From an uncultured Geobacteraceae bacterium (GTDB lineage Bacteria; Desulfobacterota; Desulfuromonadia; Desulfuromonadales; Geopsychrobacteraceae), in contig CALFFB010000227.1 of the NCBI GenBank assembly GCA_937958075.1, forward strand, positions 1-27,698: DNA of 27,698 nt, read 5' to 3'. Below the pieces are notes generated by a model. That model ran no database searches, had not been told where the DNA came from, and saw nothing but the letters and a program-made list of their open reading frames with translations. Shown here in pieces: positions 1-8,873 of the stretch (the stretch's first letter is position 1; every line of letters begins with the position of its first letter). Made by a program: the position numbers and the translations under genes.

Positions 1-275
1 ATATTATATGGAAATTACCGTATAATTTACCACTTTAGCGTACAAAAAATTTCTATACTTACTGTCAGGCATGGCAAACAGATATTGCCGGAAGAGGAAA
101 TTCTGACATAACAAGGCAATGAAAGACCGATCGTGATATCCACTTTTTCAGAATTCCAAAAGCAAAAATACCGTTAGAAATCTGAAGCATTGACGTTTTT
201 TTTGTTTGAACTCCTTTTGTCTTCCCTTCCAGGTGATATGCTCCCTTCCTTTATTTCTGTAAGCAAGGAGAATCG

Positions 276-734
276 GTGAGTAAAAATCCATCAGATTTTG
301 TTGAAATTTTTTCCGACGGCGCCTGCTCCGGCAATCCCGGCCCCGGCGGGTACGGGACCATCCTGCGCTACGGTAACCGGGAGAAGGAGCTGTCGGGCTT
401 TGCCGAACAGACCACCAATAACCGGATGGAACTGCTGGGGGCTATCGCCGGATTGGAGGCCCTGAAGCGGCCGTGCCGGGTGCGGTTGACGACGGATTCC
501 CAGTATCTGGTCAGGGGGATGACCGAATGGCTGCCCTCGTGGCAGAAAAAAGGATGGAAAAATTCAAAAAAACAGGATGTTCTCAACCGCGATCTGTGGG
601 AGCGGCTGGCGATTCTGGCTGCCGTTCATGACATCGCATGGATCTGGGTCAGGGGGCATGACGGTCATGTAGAGAATGAACGCTGTGACGAGCTGGCACG
701 GCGGGAAATAATCAAAGCGCAAAAAGACATTTAG
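276..734 (+). CDS. rnhA: Ribonuclease HI
   Basis: Encodes a 152-residue RNase HI, which cuts the RNA strand of RNA-DNA hybrids in the cytoplasm (R-loop removal, lagging-strand primer clearance). The N-terminal motif SDGACSGNPGPGGYG carries the first catalytic Asp (D14). E52 in NNRMEL, D74 in TTDSQYL, H128 in RGHDGH and D138 in the C-terminal helix complete the active site. Each is offset by exactly +4 from E. coli D10/E48/D70/H124/D134. The basic handle region (WQKKGWKNSKKQ, about 89-100) is present. The start is GTG at 276, chosen because an AAGGAG ribosome site lies five bases upstream (265-270) and the family motif begins a few residues in. Length is typical. It appears to be a single-gene unit ahead of the nuo operon. 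Confidence 0.97.
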   Translation: MSKNPSDFVEIFSDGACSGNPGPGGYGTILRYGNREKELSGFAEQTTNNRMELLGAIAGLEALKRPCRVRLTTDSQYLVRGMTEWLPSWQKKGWKNSKKQDVLNRDLWERLAILAAVHDIAWIWVRGHDGHVENERCDELARREIIKAQKDI

Positions 735-843
735 CTGCCGCAGTTGTGGCGGAACTTATGCGGGTTTTGTTGCGACAGCCGCAAGGCAACACAGAAAAAT
801 AAGCGTAATTTGTTTGCATGTCTTCTCCCCTGGGGGATTTGTG

Positions 844-852
844 TGCTAGTAT
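844..852 (+). promoter_or_regulatory. Candidate extended -10 promoter for the nuo operon
   Basis: The 169-nt gap between rnhA and nuoA contains an extended -10 type element, TGCTAGTAT, with the hexamer at 847-852. That would place the transcription start near 859 and give a leader of about 45 nt before nuoA. No good -35 box sits at the right distance; a TTTGCA at 813-818 is too far away. It is only the best candidate by eye. Confidence 0.3.
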
Positions 853-903
853 CCACTGCGTTTGATCTGATTCGGATGTTCATGTTCTGTTATCGGGGTC
901 TTC

Positions 904-1338
904 ATGTCTGTTGCCGCTGCCACCAACGAGATAGCGACGGTCGCGCCTTTTGCGTATGACCAGCTGATATCCTTCGGTCTGTACTGTGCCATAGCTGTCG
1001 GACTGATCGGTTTTTTGATGCTGCTGGCCCGTTATCTGGGGCAGCGCACGGTGACGGAAGAAAAAAACGCCCCCTACGAATCAGCCGTTGATCCCACCGG
1101 CGACGCCCGTTTGAGCGGGCCCGTTCCCTTCTATCTGGTGGCCATCTTTTTTATCATCTTCGATCTGGAAGCTGTCTTTATCGTCTCCTGGGCCGTGGCT
1201 TACGACCTGCTCGGGTGGAGCGGTTTCTGGCAGATTTCCTTTTTTATCGTCAATCTGTTCCTCGGTCTGGTCTATCTCTGGAAGATGGGTGCTCTTGACT
1301 GGGGTGTCCCCTCATCACGCCGGCGCGGGAGAAGCTGA
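904..1338 (+). CDS. nuoA: NADH-quinone oxidoreductase subunit A (NuoA)
   Basis: A 144-residue membrane subunit of respiratory complex I, sitting at the junction between the peripheral arm and the membrane arm near the quinone site. Three hydrophobic segments are visible (about 20-42, 77-97 and 104-126). The conserved loop between the first two contains KNAPYESAVDP, matching the family's hallmark YESG-type loop. The matrix/cytoplasm-side acidic stretch FIIFDLEAVF is also typical. Length is close to that of bacterial NuoA proteins with an extended N-terminus. The TGA stop (1336-1338) overlaps the ATG of the next gene by one base, implying translational coupling. It is the first gene of the operon. 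The ribosome site is weak (GGGG around 895-898). Confidence 0.95.
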   Translation: MSVAAATNEIATVAPFAYDQLISFGLYCAIAVGLIGFLMLLARYLGQRTVTEEKNAPYESAVDPTGDARLSGPVPFYLVAIFFIIFDLEAVFIVSWAVAYDLLGWSGFWQISFFIVNLFLGLVYLWKMGALDWGVPSSRRRGRS

Positions 1339-3719
1339 TGGCTGAAAAACTGCCGCAAGGGGTCCTGCTGACCCGTGCCGATGACCTTATCAACTGGGGG
1401 CGTAAAAACAGCCTCTGGCCCATGTTCTTTGGTTTGTCCTGCTGTTTTGTCGAAATGATGACAAGCATGACGCCGCGTTTTGACCTGGCCCGCTTTGGGG
1501 CCGAGGTTCTGCGGGGAACCCCGCGGGAGTCGGATCTGATGATCATTTCCGGTACCCCGTTCAAGAAAATGGGGGCGTCGATCCTGCGTGTTTACGAGCA
1601 GATGCCCAACCCCAAATGGGTCATCGCCATGGGCAGCTGTGCCAACTCCGGCGGCATGTACGATGTTTACAGCGTCATCCAGGGGGTCAACCAGATTCTG
1701 CCGGTGGACGTTTACATTCCCGGTTGTCCGCCGCGCCCCGAAGCCTTTTTGCAGGGCATTCTTGAGTTGCAGAAAAAGATCGTCGCCGAAGAACAGCCGG
1801 CACGCAAGGTATTCGGCCTGCCCGGCGGCAGTGAGGGCACCACGGTCCCCCCCCTGGTCGACGGCGTCAGCAAAAGCCGCGACCCGCGCGGTCCCGGCTA
1901 CGGCGGTAGTCCCATCCGGGGGACCGCCCAGCAGCCACCGGCTTTTCTCCACAACCGCTCCGCTAACAGCTGGCGACCACCGCAGCCGAAACAGCCTTTC
2001 CCCGATACGACAGAAGCCCTGTATCGCGATGTCAACGAGCGCTTCAAGGGGGAGGTCGAACACGATCCGTTAGCTGCGGACATGCCGGTGCTGCTCTGTC
2101 CGCCGGCGCGTATCCGCGAACTGCTGTCTTTTCTAAAGCACCAGGCGGTGGTGAAATACCAGCGTCTTGAAGACCTGACGGCCATTGATGAGCGGTTGCG
2201 CCATACCCCCCGCGACCATCAGTTCACCCTGGTCTATCACCTGCTCAACTTTACCGGCTCCGGCTATCTGCGTATCAAGGTGCCCTTGACCGGGGAATAC
2301 CCGGAAGCCCTGAGTATTACCAGCGTCTGGCCGTCTGCCGGCTGGTACGAGCGCGAAGTTTTCGATATGTTCGGCATCCGCTTCCGCGGTCACGACGATC
2401 TGCGCCGCATTCTCATGCCCGCCGCCTGGGAGGGGCATCCCCTGCGCAAGGAGCATCCGTCCCGGGCGACGGACATGCCGCCCTTTACCGGGGATACCGC
2501 TCTGGAGTATCTGCCCGTGGCCGGGGACAAGCTGGTGCCGCTGCCGGGCGCGGACGATGGCAGCATGGTGCTCAATCTGGGTCCGCACCATCCCGGTACC
2601 CATGGCGTGCTGCGGCTGGTGCTGCGCATGCAGGGGGAAGAGCTGACGGATATGGATGTCGACCTCGGCTATCACCACCGGGGCGCCGAGAAGATCGGCG
2701 AGCGTCAGCACTGGGCGCAGTTTATTCCCTATACCGACCGTATCGACTATCTCTCCGGCGTGCAGAACAATCTGGCCTATCTCCATTCCCTGGAAACCCT
2801 CCTCGGGGTGACCGTGCCGCCGCGCGCCGACTATGCCCGGGTGATGCTGTGCGAACTGTTCCGCCTGGCCAGTCATCTGGTCTGGCTCGGCACCTACGCC
2901 CACGATGTCGGGGCCATGACGCCGGTCTTCTACTGTTTCGATTCGCGGGAGCGTATCTTCGATATCGTCGAGATGATCACCGGCGGCCGGATGCACCCCT
3001 CCTGGTTCCGTATCGGCGGGTTGCCCCTTGACCTGCCCGAGGGCTGGAAGCAGAAGGTCGATGACTTTACCCGTGATTTTGACAAACGCATCAACGAACT
3101 CGACAGCATGCTGACTGACGGCCCGGTCTTCCGGGCGCGCAGCGAGGGTGTCGGCATTGTCTCTCTGGATGAGGCCCTCGATTGGGGGTTCTCCGGACCG
3201 AACCTGAGGGCCAGCGGTTCAAGCTGGGATCTGCGCCGGACCATGCCCTACAGCGCCTATCCGGATTTTGATTTCGATGTCATCAGTTTTGCCGGGGGCG
3301 ATTGTTTCGATCGCTACCGGGTGCGCCTTGAGGAACTCCGTCAGTCCCTGCGTATCGTCCGGCAGGCGGCGGAGAAAATGCCTGGCGGCCGCTGGATGAC
3401 CGACGATTACCGCTACGCCTATCCGCAGCGGGACGAGGGGCTGCACCACATCGAAAGCCTGATTCATCACTTTGTCAATGTCTCCACCGGACCGGTGGCG
3501 CCCGTCGGCGAGTGCTACCGGGCGACGGAGTCGAGCAAGGGGGAATGCGGTTATTATCTGGTCAGCGACGGCGGCAGCAGCGCTTACCGCTGCCGGATCA
3601 AGACGCCATCCTTCCCGCATATGCAGGCGATGCCCTGGATCAGCAAGGGCACCCTGCTGTCGGACATGATCGCGGTCTTGGGTTCCATTGATTTTATTCT
3701 GGCCGACCTGGATCGTTAA
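1338..3719 (+). CDS. nuoBCD: Fused NADH-quinone oxidoreductase subunits B/C/D
   Basis: One uninterrupted 793-codon frame encodes three peripheral-arm subunits of complex I. Residues 1-150 are NuoB: C35, C36, C101 and C130 are the N2 4Fe-4S ligands, with the same spacing as E. coli NuoB. Residues 151-220 form a Gly/Pro-rich linker that belongs to no core domain. Residues 221-385 are NuoC, with EREVFDMFGIRF (338-349) and HPLRKEHP (367-374). Residues 409-793 are NuoD, with LGPHHPGTHGVLR and DLGYHHRGAEK, the quinone-cavity motifs. CD fusion is common in Proteobacteria; adding B to it is rarer. The fusion locks the three quinone-module subunits at 1:1:1. The start overlaps the nuoA stop by one base. 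No internal frameshift is needed, and each domain is of normal length. Confidence 0.96.
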   Translation: MAEKLPQGVLLTRADDLINWGRKNSLWPMFFGLSCCFVEMMTSMTPRFDLARFGAEVLRGTPRESDLMIISGTPFKKMGASILRVYEQMPNPKWVIAMGSCANSGGMYDVYSVIQGVNQILPVDVYIPGCPPRPEAFLQGILELQKKIVAEEQPARKVFGLPGGSEGTTVPPLVDGVSKSRDPRGPGYGGSPIRGTAQQPPAFLHNRSANSWRPPQPKQPFPDTTEALYRDVNERFKGEVEHDPLAADMPVLLCPPARIRELLSFLKHQAVVKYQRLEDLTAIDERLRHTPRDHQFTLVYHLLNFTGSGYLRIKVPLTGEYPEALSITSVWPSAGWYEREVFDMFGIRFRGHDDLRRILMPAAWEGHPLRKEHPSRATDMPPFTGDTALEYLPVAGDKLVPLPGADDGSMVLNLGPHHPGTHGVLRLVLRMQGEELTDMDVDLGYHHRGAEKIGERQHWAQFIPYTDRIDYLSGVQNNLAYLHSLETLLGVTVPPRADYARVMLCELFRLASHLVWLGTYAHDVGAMTPVFYCFDSRERIFDIVEMITGGRMHPSWFRIGGLPLDLPEGWKQKVDDFTRDFDKRINELDSMLTDGPVFRARSEGVGIVSLDEALDWGFSGPNLRASGSSWDLRRTMPYSAYPDFDFDVISFAGGDCFDRYRVRLEELRQSLRIVRQAAEKMPGGRWMTDDYRYAYPQRDEGLHHIESLIHHFVNVSTGPVAPVGECYRATESSKGECGYYLVSDGGSSAYRCRIKTPSFPHMQAMPWISKGTLLSDMIAVLGSIDFILADLDR

Positions 3720-3736
3720 GGGATGAATAAGTAACG

Positions 3737-4243
3737 ATGAAAGAGATCATCACTACAGATGCCCTGCTCGACGCGCAACAGCTTGGCGACTTTGTTCGGC
3801 ATGCCGGGGAAATCGAGCATCCGCGTGAGCTGATCGTCGATGTCCTGCGGGCGATCCAGACCCGTTACGGTTGGGTGCCGGATGAAGGGGTGGAGCTGAC
3901 CGCCTCGATTCTCGGACTGACAGCGATCGAGGTGGAGGAAATCGCCACCTTTTACGACAAGATCTTCCGTCGTCCCGTCGGCCGGGTGACGATGCATCTC
4001 TGTGATTCCATCTGCTGCTGGTCCCGCGGCGGTGAAGAGATTGCCGCCCATCTGAAAAAAATCTTGGGTATTGAATTCGGCCAGACCACGGATGATGGTC
4101 TTTTTACCCTCTTGCCGTCCTGTTGTCTGGGGTGTTGCGGCATAGCGCCGGCGCTGATGATCGATCAGCAGTTTTACGGCCCACTGACGGTGGAGATGGT
4201 TGATGAGCTGATTGCCACCCTGCGCCGGGAGAGATCGGTATGA
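3737..4243 (+). CDS. nuoE: NADH-quinone oxidoreductase subunit E (NuoE, 24 kDa)
   Basis: A 168-residue thioredoxin-fold subunit of the NADH-oxidising module that carries the 2Fe-2S cluster N1a. The likely ligands are C89 and C94 (CDSICC, C-x4-C) and C130 and C134 (CLGCC, C-x3-C), matching the family pattern. An additional Cys lies beside each pair (C93, C129, C133). The helical N-terminal bundle motif with ELIVDVLRAIQTRYGWVPDE (31-50) is typical. The ATG at 3737 lies 18 nt after the nuoBCD stop. Its ribosome site is poor: AAGGG at 3718-3722 is about 14 nt upstream. The TGA stop overlaps the nuoF ATG in an ATGA junction. The presence of E, F and G shows this complex uses NADH rather than ferredoxin alone. 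Confidence 0.96.
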   Translation: MKEIITTDALLDAQQLGDFVRHAGEIEHPRELIVDVLRAIQTRYGWVPDEGVELTASILGLTAIEVEEIATFYDKIFRRPVGRVTMHLCDSICCWSRGGEEIAAHLKKILGIEFGQTTDDGLFTLLPSCCLGCCGIAPALMIDQQFYGPLTVEMVDELIATLRRERSV

Positions 4244-5517
4244 GTCAAACGCCGCAGCTGCTGTTCAAGAATCGCAAAGCCGGTGAAACGGTTTTCATGC
4301 CGGAGTATCGCGCCAGCGGTGGCTACCAGGGGCTGGAAAAGGCGTTGCGTACCATGACGCCCCAGGACATTCGCGAGCTGGTCAAGGCCGCCGGGTTGCG
4401 TGGTCGCGGTGGCGCCGGTTTTCCCACCGGGGTCAAATGGGGCTTTTTCCCGGCGGACGCACCGGGGGTCAAGTACCTTGTCTGCAACTGCGACGAGATG
4501 GAGCCGGGCACCTACAAGGATGGTGTGCTGCTGCAGGCCGATCCCCATCAGCTGGTGGAAGGGATGATCCTGTCGGCCTTTGCCCTGCAGACCCAGGTAG
4601 GTTATATCTTCATCCGTTACGCCTACGAGCGGCAGGCGAGCAACCTGCGCAAAGCCATCAGCGAGGCGACCGCGGCGGGTTACCTCGGCAAAAACATTCT
4701 GGGTAGCGGTTTTGACTTCGAACTGCATGTTCACGGCAGTGCCGGGCGTTATATCCTCGGAGAGGAGACGGCATTGCTCAACGGCCTTGAGGGCATTCGT
4801 CCCAATCCGCGCCTGAAGCCGCCTTTTCCCGCGACCCGCGGCCTGTTCGGTCGGCCGACGACGGTCAACAATGTCGAAACCCTGGCCAATATTCCCCATA
4901 TTGTCATGGGCGGCGCCCAGTGGTTCAAGGATCTGGCGATGACGACGGACGGCTCCGGCACCAAACTGTTCGGGCTCTCCGGTCATCTCAACTGTACCGA
5001 ATGCTTCGAGCTGCCCGTCGGTATCCCCCTGCGCGAAGTGATTGAAACCTACGGTCAGGGGATGTGGCGCAACAAGCAGTTCAAGGCCTGTCTGCCGGGA
5101 GGGGCGTCAACGCCCTACCTGACCGGCGAACATCTGGACGTTCCCCTTGATTTCGGAACTCTGGAAAAGGTCGGCAGCCGCTTCGGTACCGCCGGGGTCA
5201 CCGCCTTTGATGAAGATACCTGCATGGTAGCGGCAACCCTGAACCTGATCCGCTTTTTCGCCCGCGAGAGCTGCGGCTGGTGCACCCCCTGCCGGGATGG
5301 CCTGAATCTCGTGAAGTGGCTGCTCGAACAGTTCGAGTCCGGGACCGGAACCAGTGACCACCTGCTGATGCTCAAGGAGCAGCTGCGTAATATTTCCGGC
5401 AACAGCTTCTGTGCCCTGGCCGAAGGGGCCATGGGGCCGGTAGCCGGTCTGCTGGCTCATTTTGAACAGGAAATTGTCGATCACATCGATCAGGGGCGCT
5501 GCCCCTTTCACCGGTAG
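4240..5517 (+). CDS. nuoF: NADH-quinone oxidoreductase subunit F (NuoF, 51 kDa)
   Basis: A 425-residue flavoprotein subunit that binds NADH and FMN and holds 4Fe-4S cluster N3. The FMN/NADH Gly-rich motif GRGGAGFPTG is at residues 55-64. A second conserved stretch, ILGEETALLNGLEG, follows. The N3 ligands are C345, C348 and C351 (ESCGWCTPCRDG) and C391 (NSFCALAEGA), which fits the family. Length is similar to E. coli NuoF. The ATG at 4240 overlaps the nuoE stop (ATGA), with a purine-rich GGGAGA upstream. NuoF hands electrons from NADH via FMN to the Fe-S chain in NuoE and NuoG. Its stop is 13 nt before the preferred nuoG start. Confidence 0.97.
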   Translation: MSQTPQLLFKNRKAGETVFMPEYRASGGYQGLEKALRTMTPQDIRELVKAAGLRGRGGAGFPTGVKWGFFPADAPGVKYLVCNCDEMEPGTYKDGVLLQADPHQLVEGMILSAFALQTQVGYIFIRYAYERQASNLRKAISEATAAGYLGKNILGSGFDFELHVHGSAGRYILGEETALLNGLEGIRPNPRLKPPFPATRGLFGRPTTVNNVETLANIPHIVMGGAQWFKDLAMTTDGSGTKLFGLSGHLNCTECFELPVGIPLREVIETYGQGMWRNKQFKACLPGGASTPYLTGEHLDVPLDFGTLEKVGSRFGTAGVTAFDEDTCMVAATLNLIRFFARESCGWCTPCRDGLNLVKWLLEQFESGTGTSDHLLMLKEQLRNISGNSFCALAEGAMGPVAGLLAHFEQEIVDHIDQGRCPFHR

Positions 5518-5530
5518 ATTGCTTAAGCCT

Positions 5531-7885
5531 ATGGTAACCCTGACCATCGACAACCAGACAGTGACCGTTCCCGCCGGAACGACGGTCCTCGAAGCGGCCC
5601 AGAAGCTCGGCATTGTCGTGCCGCATCTGTGTTATCACAAAGAGCTCGGAGCTGTCGGCTCCTGCCGCATGTGCGCGGTAATGATCCACAAGGGCACCCT
5701 CACCGGCCTGAAGATGTCCTGTCTGATTGCCGTCGAGGAGGGGATGGTGGTGACCACCACGGACGAGCGGTCGATGGCCTTGCGTGAGCAGGTCGGTGAG
5801 TGGCTGATGCTCAATCACCCCCATGACTGTCCGGTATGCGACGAAGGGGGCGAATGCCAGCTGCAGGAGATGACCATTGCCGTTGGCCACGGCAGGCGTC
5901 GCTATACGGGGAAAAAACACACCTATCCCAACCAGGATCTCGGTCCCTTCATCGCCCAGGAAATGAATCGCTGTATTCACTGTTACCGTTGTGCCCGGAC
6001 CTACAAGGATTACTGTGGCGGCCGCGATTTCGGGGTCATGGGATCACGCAACCGGGTGACTTTCGGCCGTTTTGCCGACGGTATGCTGCAGAGCGATTTT
6101 TCCGGCAATCTGATCGATTTCTGTCCGACGGGGGTTTTTACCGACCGCACCTTCCGCTTTACCTCGCGCTTCTGGGATCTGCAGGAGGCCGATTCCGTCT
6201 GCTCCCACTGCGGGGTCGGTTGCGCGGTCATTCCCGGTGGCCGCCTGCACCAATTGCAGCGCGTGCGCAGCGGCACCAATGCCGCGGTCAATGGTTCCTT
6301 CCTCTGTGATCGCGGCCGTTTCGGCTTCGATTACGGACGACATCCGGAACGGCCTCGACGCGCCCGTCGTGACGGTCAGGAGGTTGCCGTCGATGTGGCC
6401 CTGGAGGCGCTGATGAGCGATGCCCGCGCCCTGATCGATGCAGAGGGTCCGGAAGCGGTGCTGCTGCTGGGGTCGGAGCGGGCCTCCCTTGAGTCAAACT
6501 GGTTGTTGCAGCGCCTGGCCAAAGAGCTCGGCTGTCGGGTGCCGGTCCTGTCGCCCCACGCCCGGCGCCATCAGGCGGCTCAGGCCGTTGCTTTTGATCT
6601 TTCTCACCAGCTGGCGAGCCTGGCCGATGTCCGTACGGCCGATGTCGCTGTGGTTTTCGGCGTCGATCCCCTGGCGGAAGCGCCGCTGCTGGCCCTGGCC
6701 CTGCGCCAGATCGTGCGCCAGGGCGGCCGGGTTGTGGTCTGCGATCCGCGGCCGGTGGAGCTTCCCTTTGCCTTCGAACATCAGCCACTGAGCCCGCTGG
6801 CCCTGCACGAGCTTCTTGGCGGTGGGGATATGGACGGTAAACATCTGCGCGACCTGCTGCGGCAGGCCAAACAGCCGGTGCTGGTTGCCGGTGCCGACCT
6901 GCTGGGAACTGCCGGTTTGCGTCATGTTCACAGCCTGGCGCAGCGTATTGCCACCGATGACCGTGCCTGCCCCATCTATCCGGTTCTCGCTGGAGCGAAC
7001 AGCTTTGGTGCGGCCCTGTTGAGCCTGCCGGAACAGGATGACCTGATGACCCGTCTGGAAGGAGATCATGTGCGGATGATGATCTGCCTGGAAACGGACC
7101 CCCTGGTGGAAGGGCCCGACGGCAAGCCGTTAGGCGAGCGCCTTGCCCGACTGGAAAAACTGGTGGTTTTCGATTATCTGCCGACAGCGGTTGCTGCCCG
7201 GGCCGATACCTTTATCCCCACCTGCCCGCCGGTGGAAGCCAGCGGCACCTTTATCAACAGCGAGGGCCGTTTGCGGCGCTTTGAACGGGTTCTGGCGCCG
7301 GGAGCCAGCCTCGCTCATAAAGAGGATGGGGCCCATCCGCCGCGCGCCTTCTTCCTGACCCAGCCCGACAGCGAACCCCTGCCGGCGCCGAGGCTGCTGC
7401 AGCGCCTCCTTGGCGGGGAAACATCCCTGGCGCAGATTCAGGCGGAGATGGTCATGGATCGTCCGCGTCTGGCCGCCTTGCCACAGCTGAAGGCCGGGGA
7501 GGAGGGAGAGCGGGTTGCCGCCACCGTCGCCCGGGCTTTGCCGGAAGAGAAACTGCCGGAACAGCCGGCGGGAACCCTGCAGCTGGTTGTTTCTCCGGCC
7601 CGTTACGGCAGCGATCTGTTGAGCCGTTATGCCCGGCAGCTGACGCCGCGGTTGACAACTGCCTGTGTCTATCTGCATCCGGAGGATGCCGAGCGGCACG
7701 GTGTACAGGAGGGAGACAGGGTAGATTTGGATACCCGGTTCGGTCGTTTTACCTTGCCCCTCGCCCTCAGTGAAACCCTGGCCAGAGGCTGTGCCCTGGT
7801 GGAGAACAGCGCCGCCCTGCCGGAACCGATACCCGGCAGTGGTATCAGCTTCTGTCGTATCGGCCGGGGAGGTGCCAATGGCTGA
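5531..7885 (+). CDS. nuoG: NADH-quinone oxidoreductase subunit G (NuoG, 75 kDa)
   Basis: A 784-residue Fe-S subunit of complex I. The 2Fe-2S N1b ligands are C34, C45, C48 and C64. The His-ligated 4Fe-4S site (N5) is H96, C100, C103 and C109. N4 uses C148, C151, C154 and C198. A fourth site, C224-x2-C-x3-C-x27-C259, is the N7 cluster, found in only some bacterial NuoG proteins. A molybdopterin-oxidoreductase-like domain of about 500 residues follows, as expected. I chose the ATG at 5531 because the ferredoxin fold begins there; a longer frame from 5462 would overlap nuoF and adds 23 residues unlike the family. The ribosome site is weak, so coupling to nuoF translation is likely. The 3' end overlaps nuoH by 8 nt. 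Confidence 0.95.
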   Translation: MVTLTIDNQTVTVPAGTTVLEAAQKLGIVVPHLCYHKELGAVGSCRMCAVMIHKGTLTGLKMSCLIAVEEGMVVTTTDERSMALREQVGEWLMLNHPHDCPVCDEGGECQLQEMTIAVGHGRRRYTGKKHTYPNQDLGPFIAQEMNRCIHCYRCARTYKDYCGGRDFGVMGSRNRVTFGRFADGMLQSDFSGNLIDFCPTGVFTDRTFRFTSRFWDLQEADSVCSHCGVGCAVIPGGRLHQLQRVRSGTNAAVNGSFLCDRGRFGFDYGRHPERPRRARRDGQEVAVDVALEALMSDARALIDAEGPEAVLLLGSERASLESNWLLQRLAKELGCRVPVLSPHARRHQAAQAVAFDLSHQLASLADVRTADVAVVFGVDPLAEAPLLALALRQIVRQGGRVVVCDPRPVELPFAFEHQPLSPLALHELLGGGDMDGKHLRDLLRQAKQPVLVAGADLLGTAGLRHVHSLAQRIATDDRACPIYPVLAGANSFGAALLSLPEQDDLMTRLEGDHVRMMICLETDPLVEGPDGKPLGERLARLEKLVVFDYLPTAVAARADTFIPTCPPVEASGTFINSEGRLRRFERVLAPGASLAHKEDGAHPPRAFFLTQPDSEPLPAPRLLQRLLGGETSLAQIQAEMVMDRPRLAALPQLKAGEEGERVAATVARALPEEKLPEQPAGTLQLVVSPARYGSDLLSRYARQLTPRLTTACVYLHPEDAERHGVQEGDRVDLDTRFGRFTLPLALSETLARGCALVENSAALPEPIPGSGISFCRIGRGGANG

Positions 7886-8873
7886 CACCCTGTTTACGGT
7901 CGTGCTGATTCTTGCCAAGCTGGCTCTGATCTTTGGCGTGGTGCTGTTCATGGCAGCCTATCTGGTGCTGGCCGAGCGCAAGATTCTCGGACGCATGCAG
8001 TTGCGTTACGGCCCCAATCGGGTCGGGCCCTTCGGCCTGATGCAGCCTCTGGCGGATGTGATCAAGCTGTTGACCAAGGAGGATTTTCTTCCGGCGCGGG
8101 CCGATAAATGGCTGTTTCTGGTGGCGCCGGGCATTACCGCGGTCACCGCGTTGCTGGTTTTTGCCGTGGTTCCCTTCGGCCCGACCATCGAGGTTTTCGG
8201 CCGGACCATTCCGGCGGCGGTGGTGGATCTGAACGTGGGCGTGCTGTATTTCCTCGGGGTGTCGTCCATGGCGGTTTACGGCGTGGTTCTCGGTGGCTGG
8301 GCGTCCTGTTCCAAATATTCCCTGTTGGGTAGCGTGCGCGGACTGTCGCAGATGGTCAGTTACGAGCTGTCTCTGGGGTTGTCTCTGGTGCCGGTCATCA
8401 TGATGGCGCGCTCCTTTTCGCTGCACGACATTGTCATGGCGCAGGCGTCCGTGCCGTTTCTGCTGCTGAATCCGGTGGCCTGTTTCGTCTTTCTCATCTG
8501 TATCCTGGCGGAAAGCAACCGCATTCCCTTCGATCTTCCGGAGGCGGAAAATGAGCTGGTCGGCGGTTTCCATACCGAGTATTCCGGCATGCGCTTCGGG
8601 TTGTTTTTCGTTGGCGAGTACATCAACCTGGTGGTTCTCGGATCCCTGATGACGGTCTTTTTTCTGGGGGGCTGGCACGGGCCCTGGCTGCCGCCGGTGG
8701 TCTGGTTCCTGATCAAGGTGCTGATGGTCTGCGGCCTGTTTATCTGGATCCGCGCCTGCCTGCCGCGACTGCGTTACGATCAGCTGATGAACCTGGGGTG
8801 GAAGGTGCTGCTGCCCGTGTCACTGCTGAATATTCTGGTCACCGGCGCGGTGCTGTTGGGGTTAGGCTTATGA
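7878..8873 (+). CDS. nuoH: NADH-quinone oxidoreductase subunit H (NuoH)
   Basis: A 331-residue integral membrane subunit that forms the entry to the quinone chamber and couples the redox arm to the proton pumps. The family motifs YGPNRVGPFG (44-53) and AENELVGGFHTEYSGM (223-238) are present, along with about eight hydrophobic segments. The ATG at 7878 is preferred over an upstream in-frame ATG at 7770 because it follows a strong GGGGAGGTG ribosome site (7866-7874). The N-terminal hydrophobic helix also starts immediately after it. It overlaps the end of nuoG by 8 nt and its stop overlaps the nuoI ATG (ATGA). Length is standard. Confidence 0.96.
   Translation: MADTLFTVVLILAKLALIFGVVLFMAAYLVLAERKILGRMQLRYGPNRVGPFGLMQPLADVIKLLTKEDFLPARADKWLFLVAPGITAVTALLVFAVVPFGPTIEVFGRTIPAAVVDLNVGVLYFLGVSSMAVYGVVLGGWASCSKYSLLGSVRGLSQMVSYELSLGLSLVPVIMMARSFSLHDIVMAQASVPFLLLNPVACFVFLICILAESNRIPFDLPEAENELVGGFHTEYSGMRFGLFFVGEYINLVVLGSLMTVFFLGGWHGPWLPPVVWFLIKVLMVCGLFIWIRACLPRLRYDQLMNLGWKVLLPVSLLNILVTGAVLLGLGL

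Noticed and set aside
1..275. A TATAAT at 21-26, a TTGACG at 190-195 and a GGCAA/TTGCC hairpin (73-89) in the AT-rich leader before rnhA.
   Set aside because: The TATAAT would need a -35 box at or beyond the window edge, and TTGACG has no -10 at the right distance. The hairpin is short. I see no gene here and cannot assign a promoter with confidence.
744..959. A 71-codon frame between rnhA and nuoA, rich in Cys.
   Set aside because: It overlaps the nuoA start in another frame, lacks a ribosome site and family resemblance, and covers the likely promoter region.
5462..5530. Upstream starts for nuoG (5462), nuoH (7770), nuoI (8798), nuoK (9672) and nuoN (13523).
   Set aside because: Each lies inside the preceding gene and adds residues unlike the family. 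The later starts have ATGA overlaps or good ribosome sites and match known N-termini.
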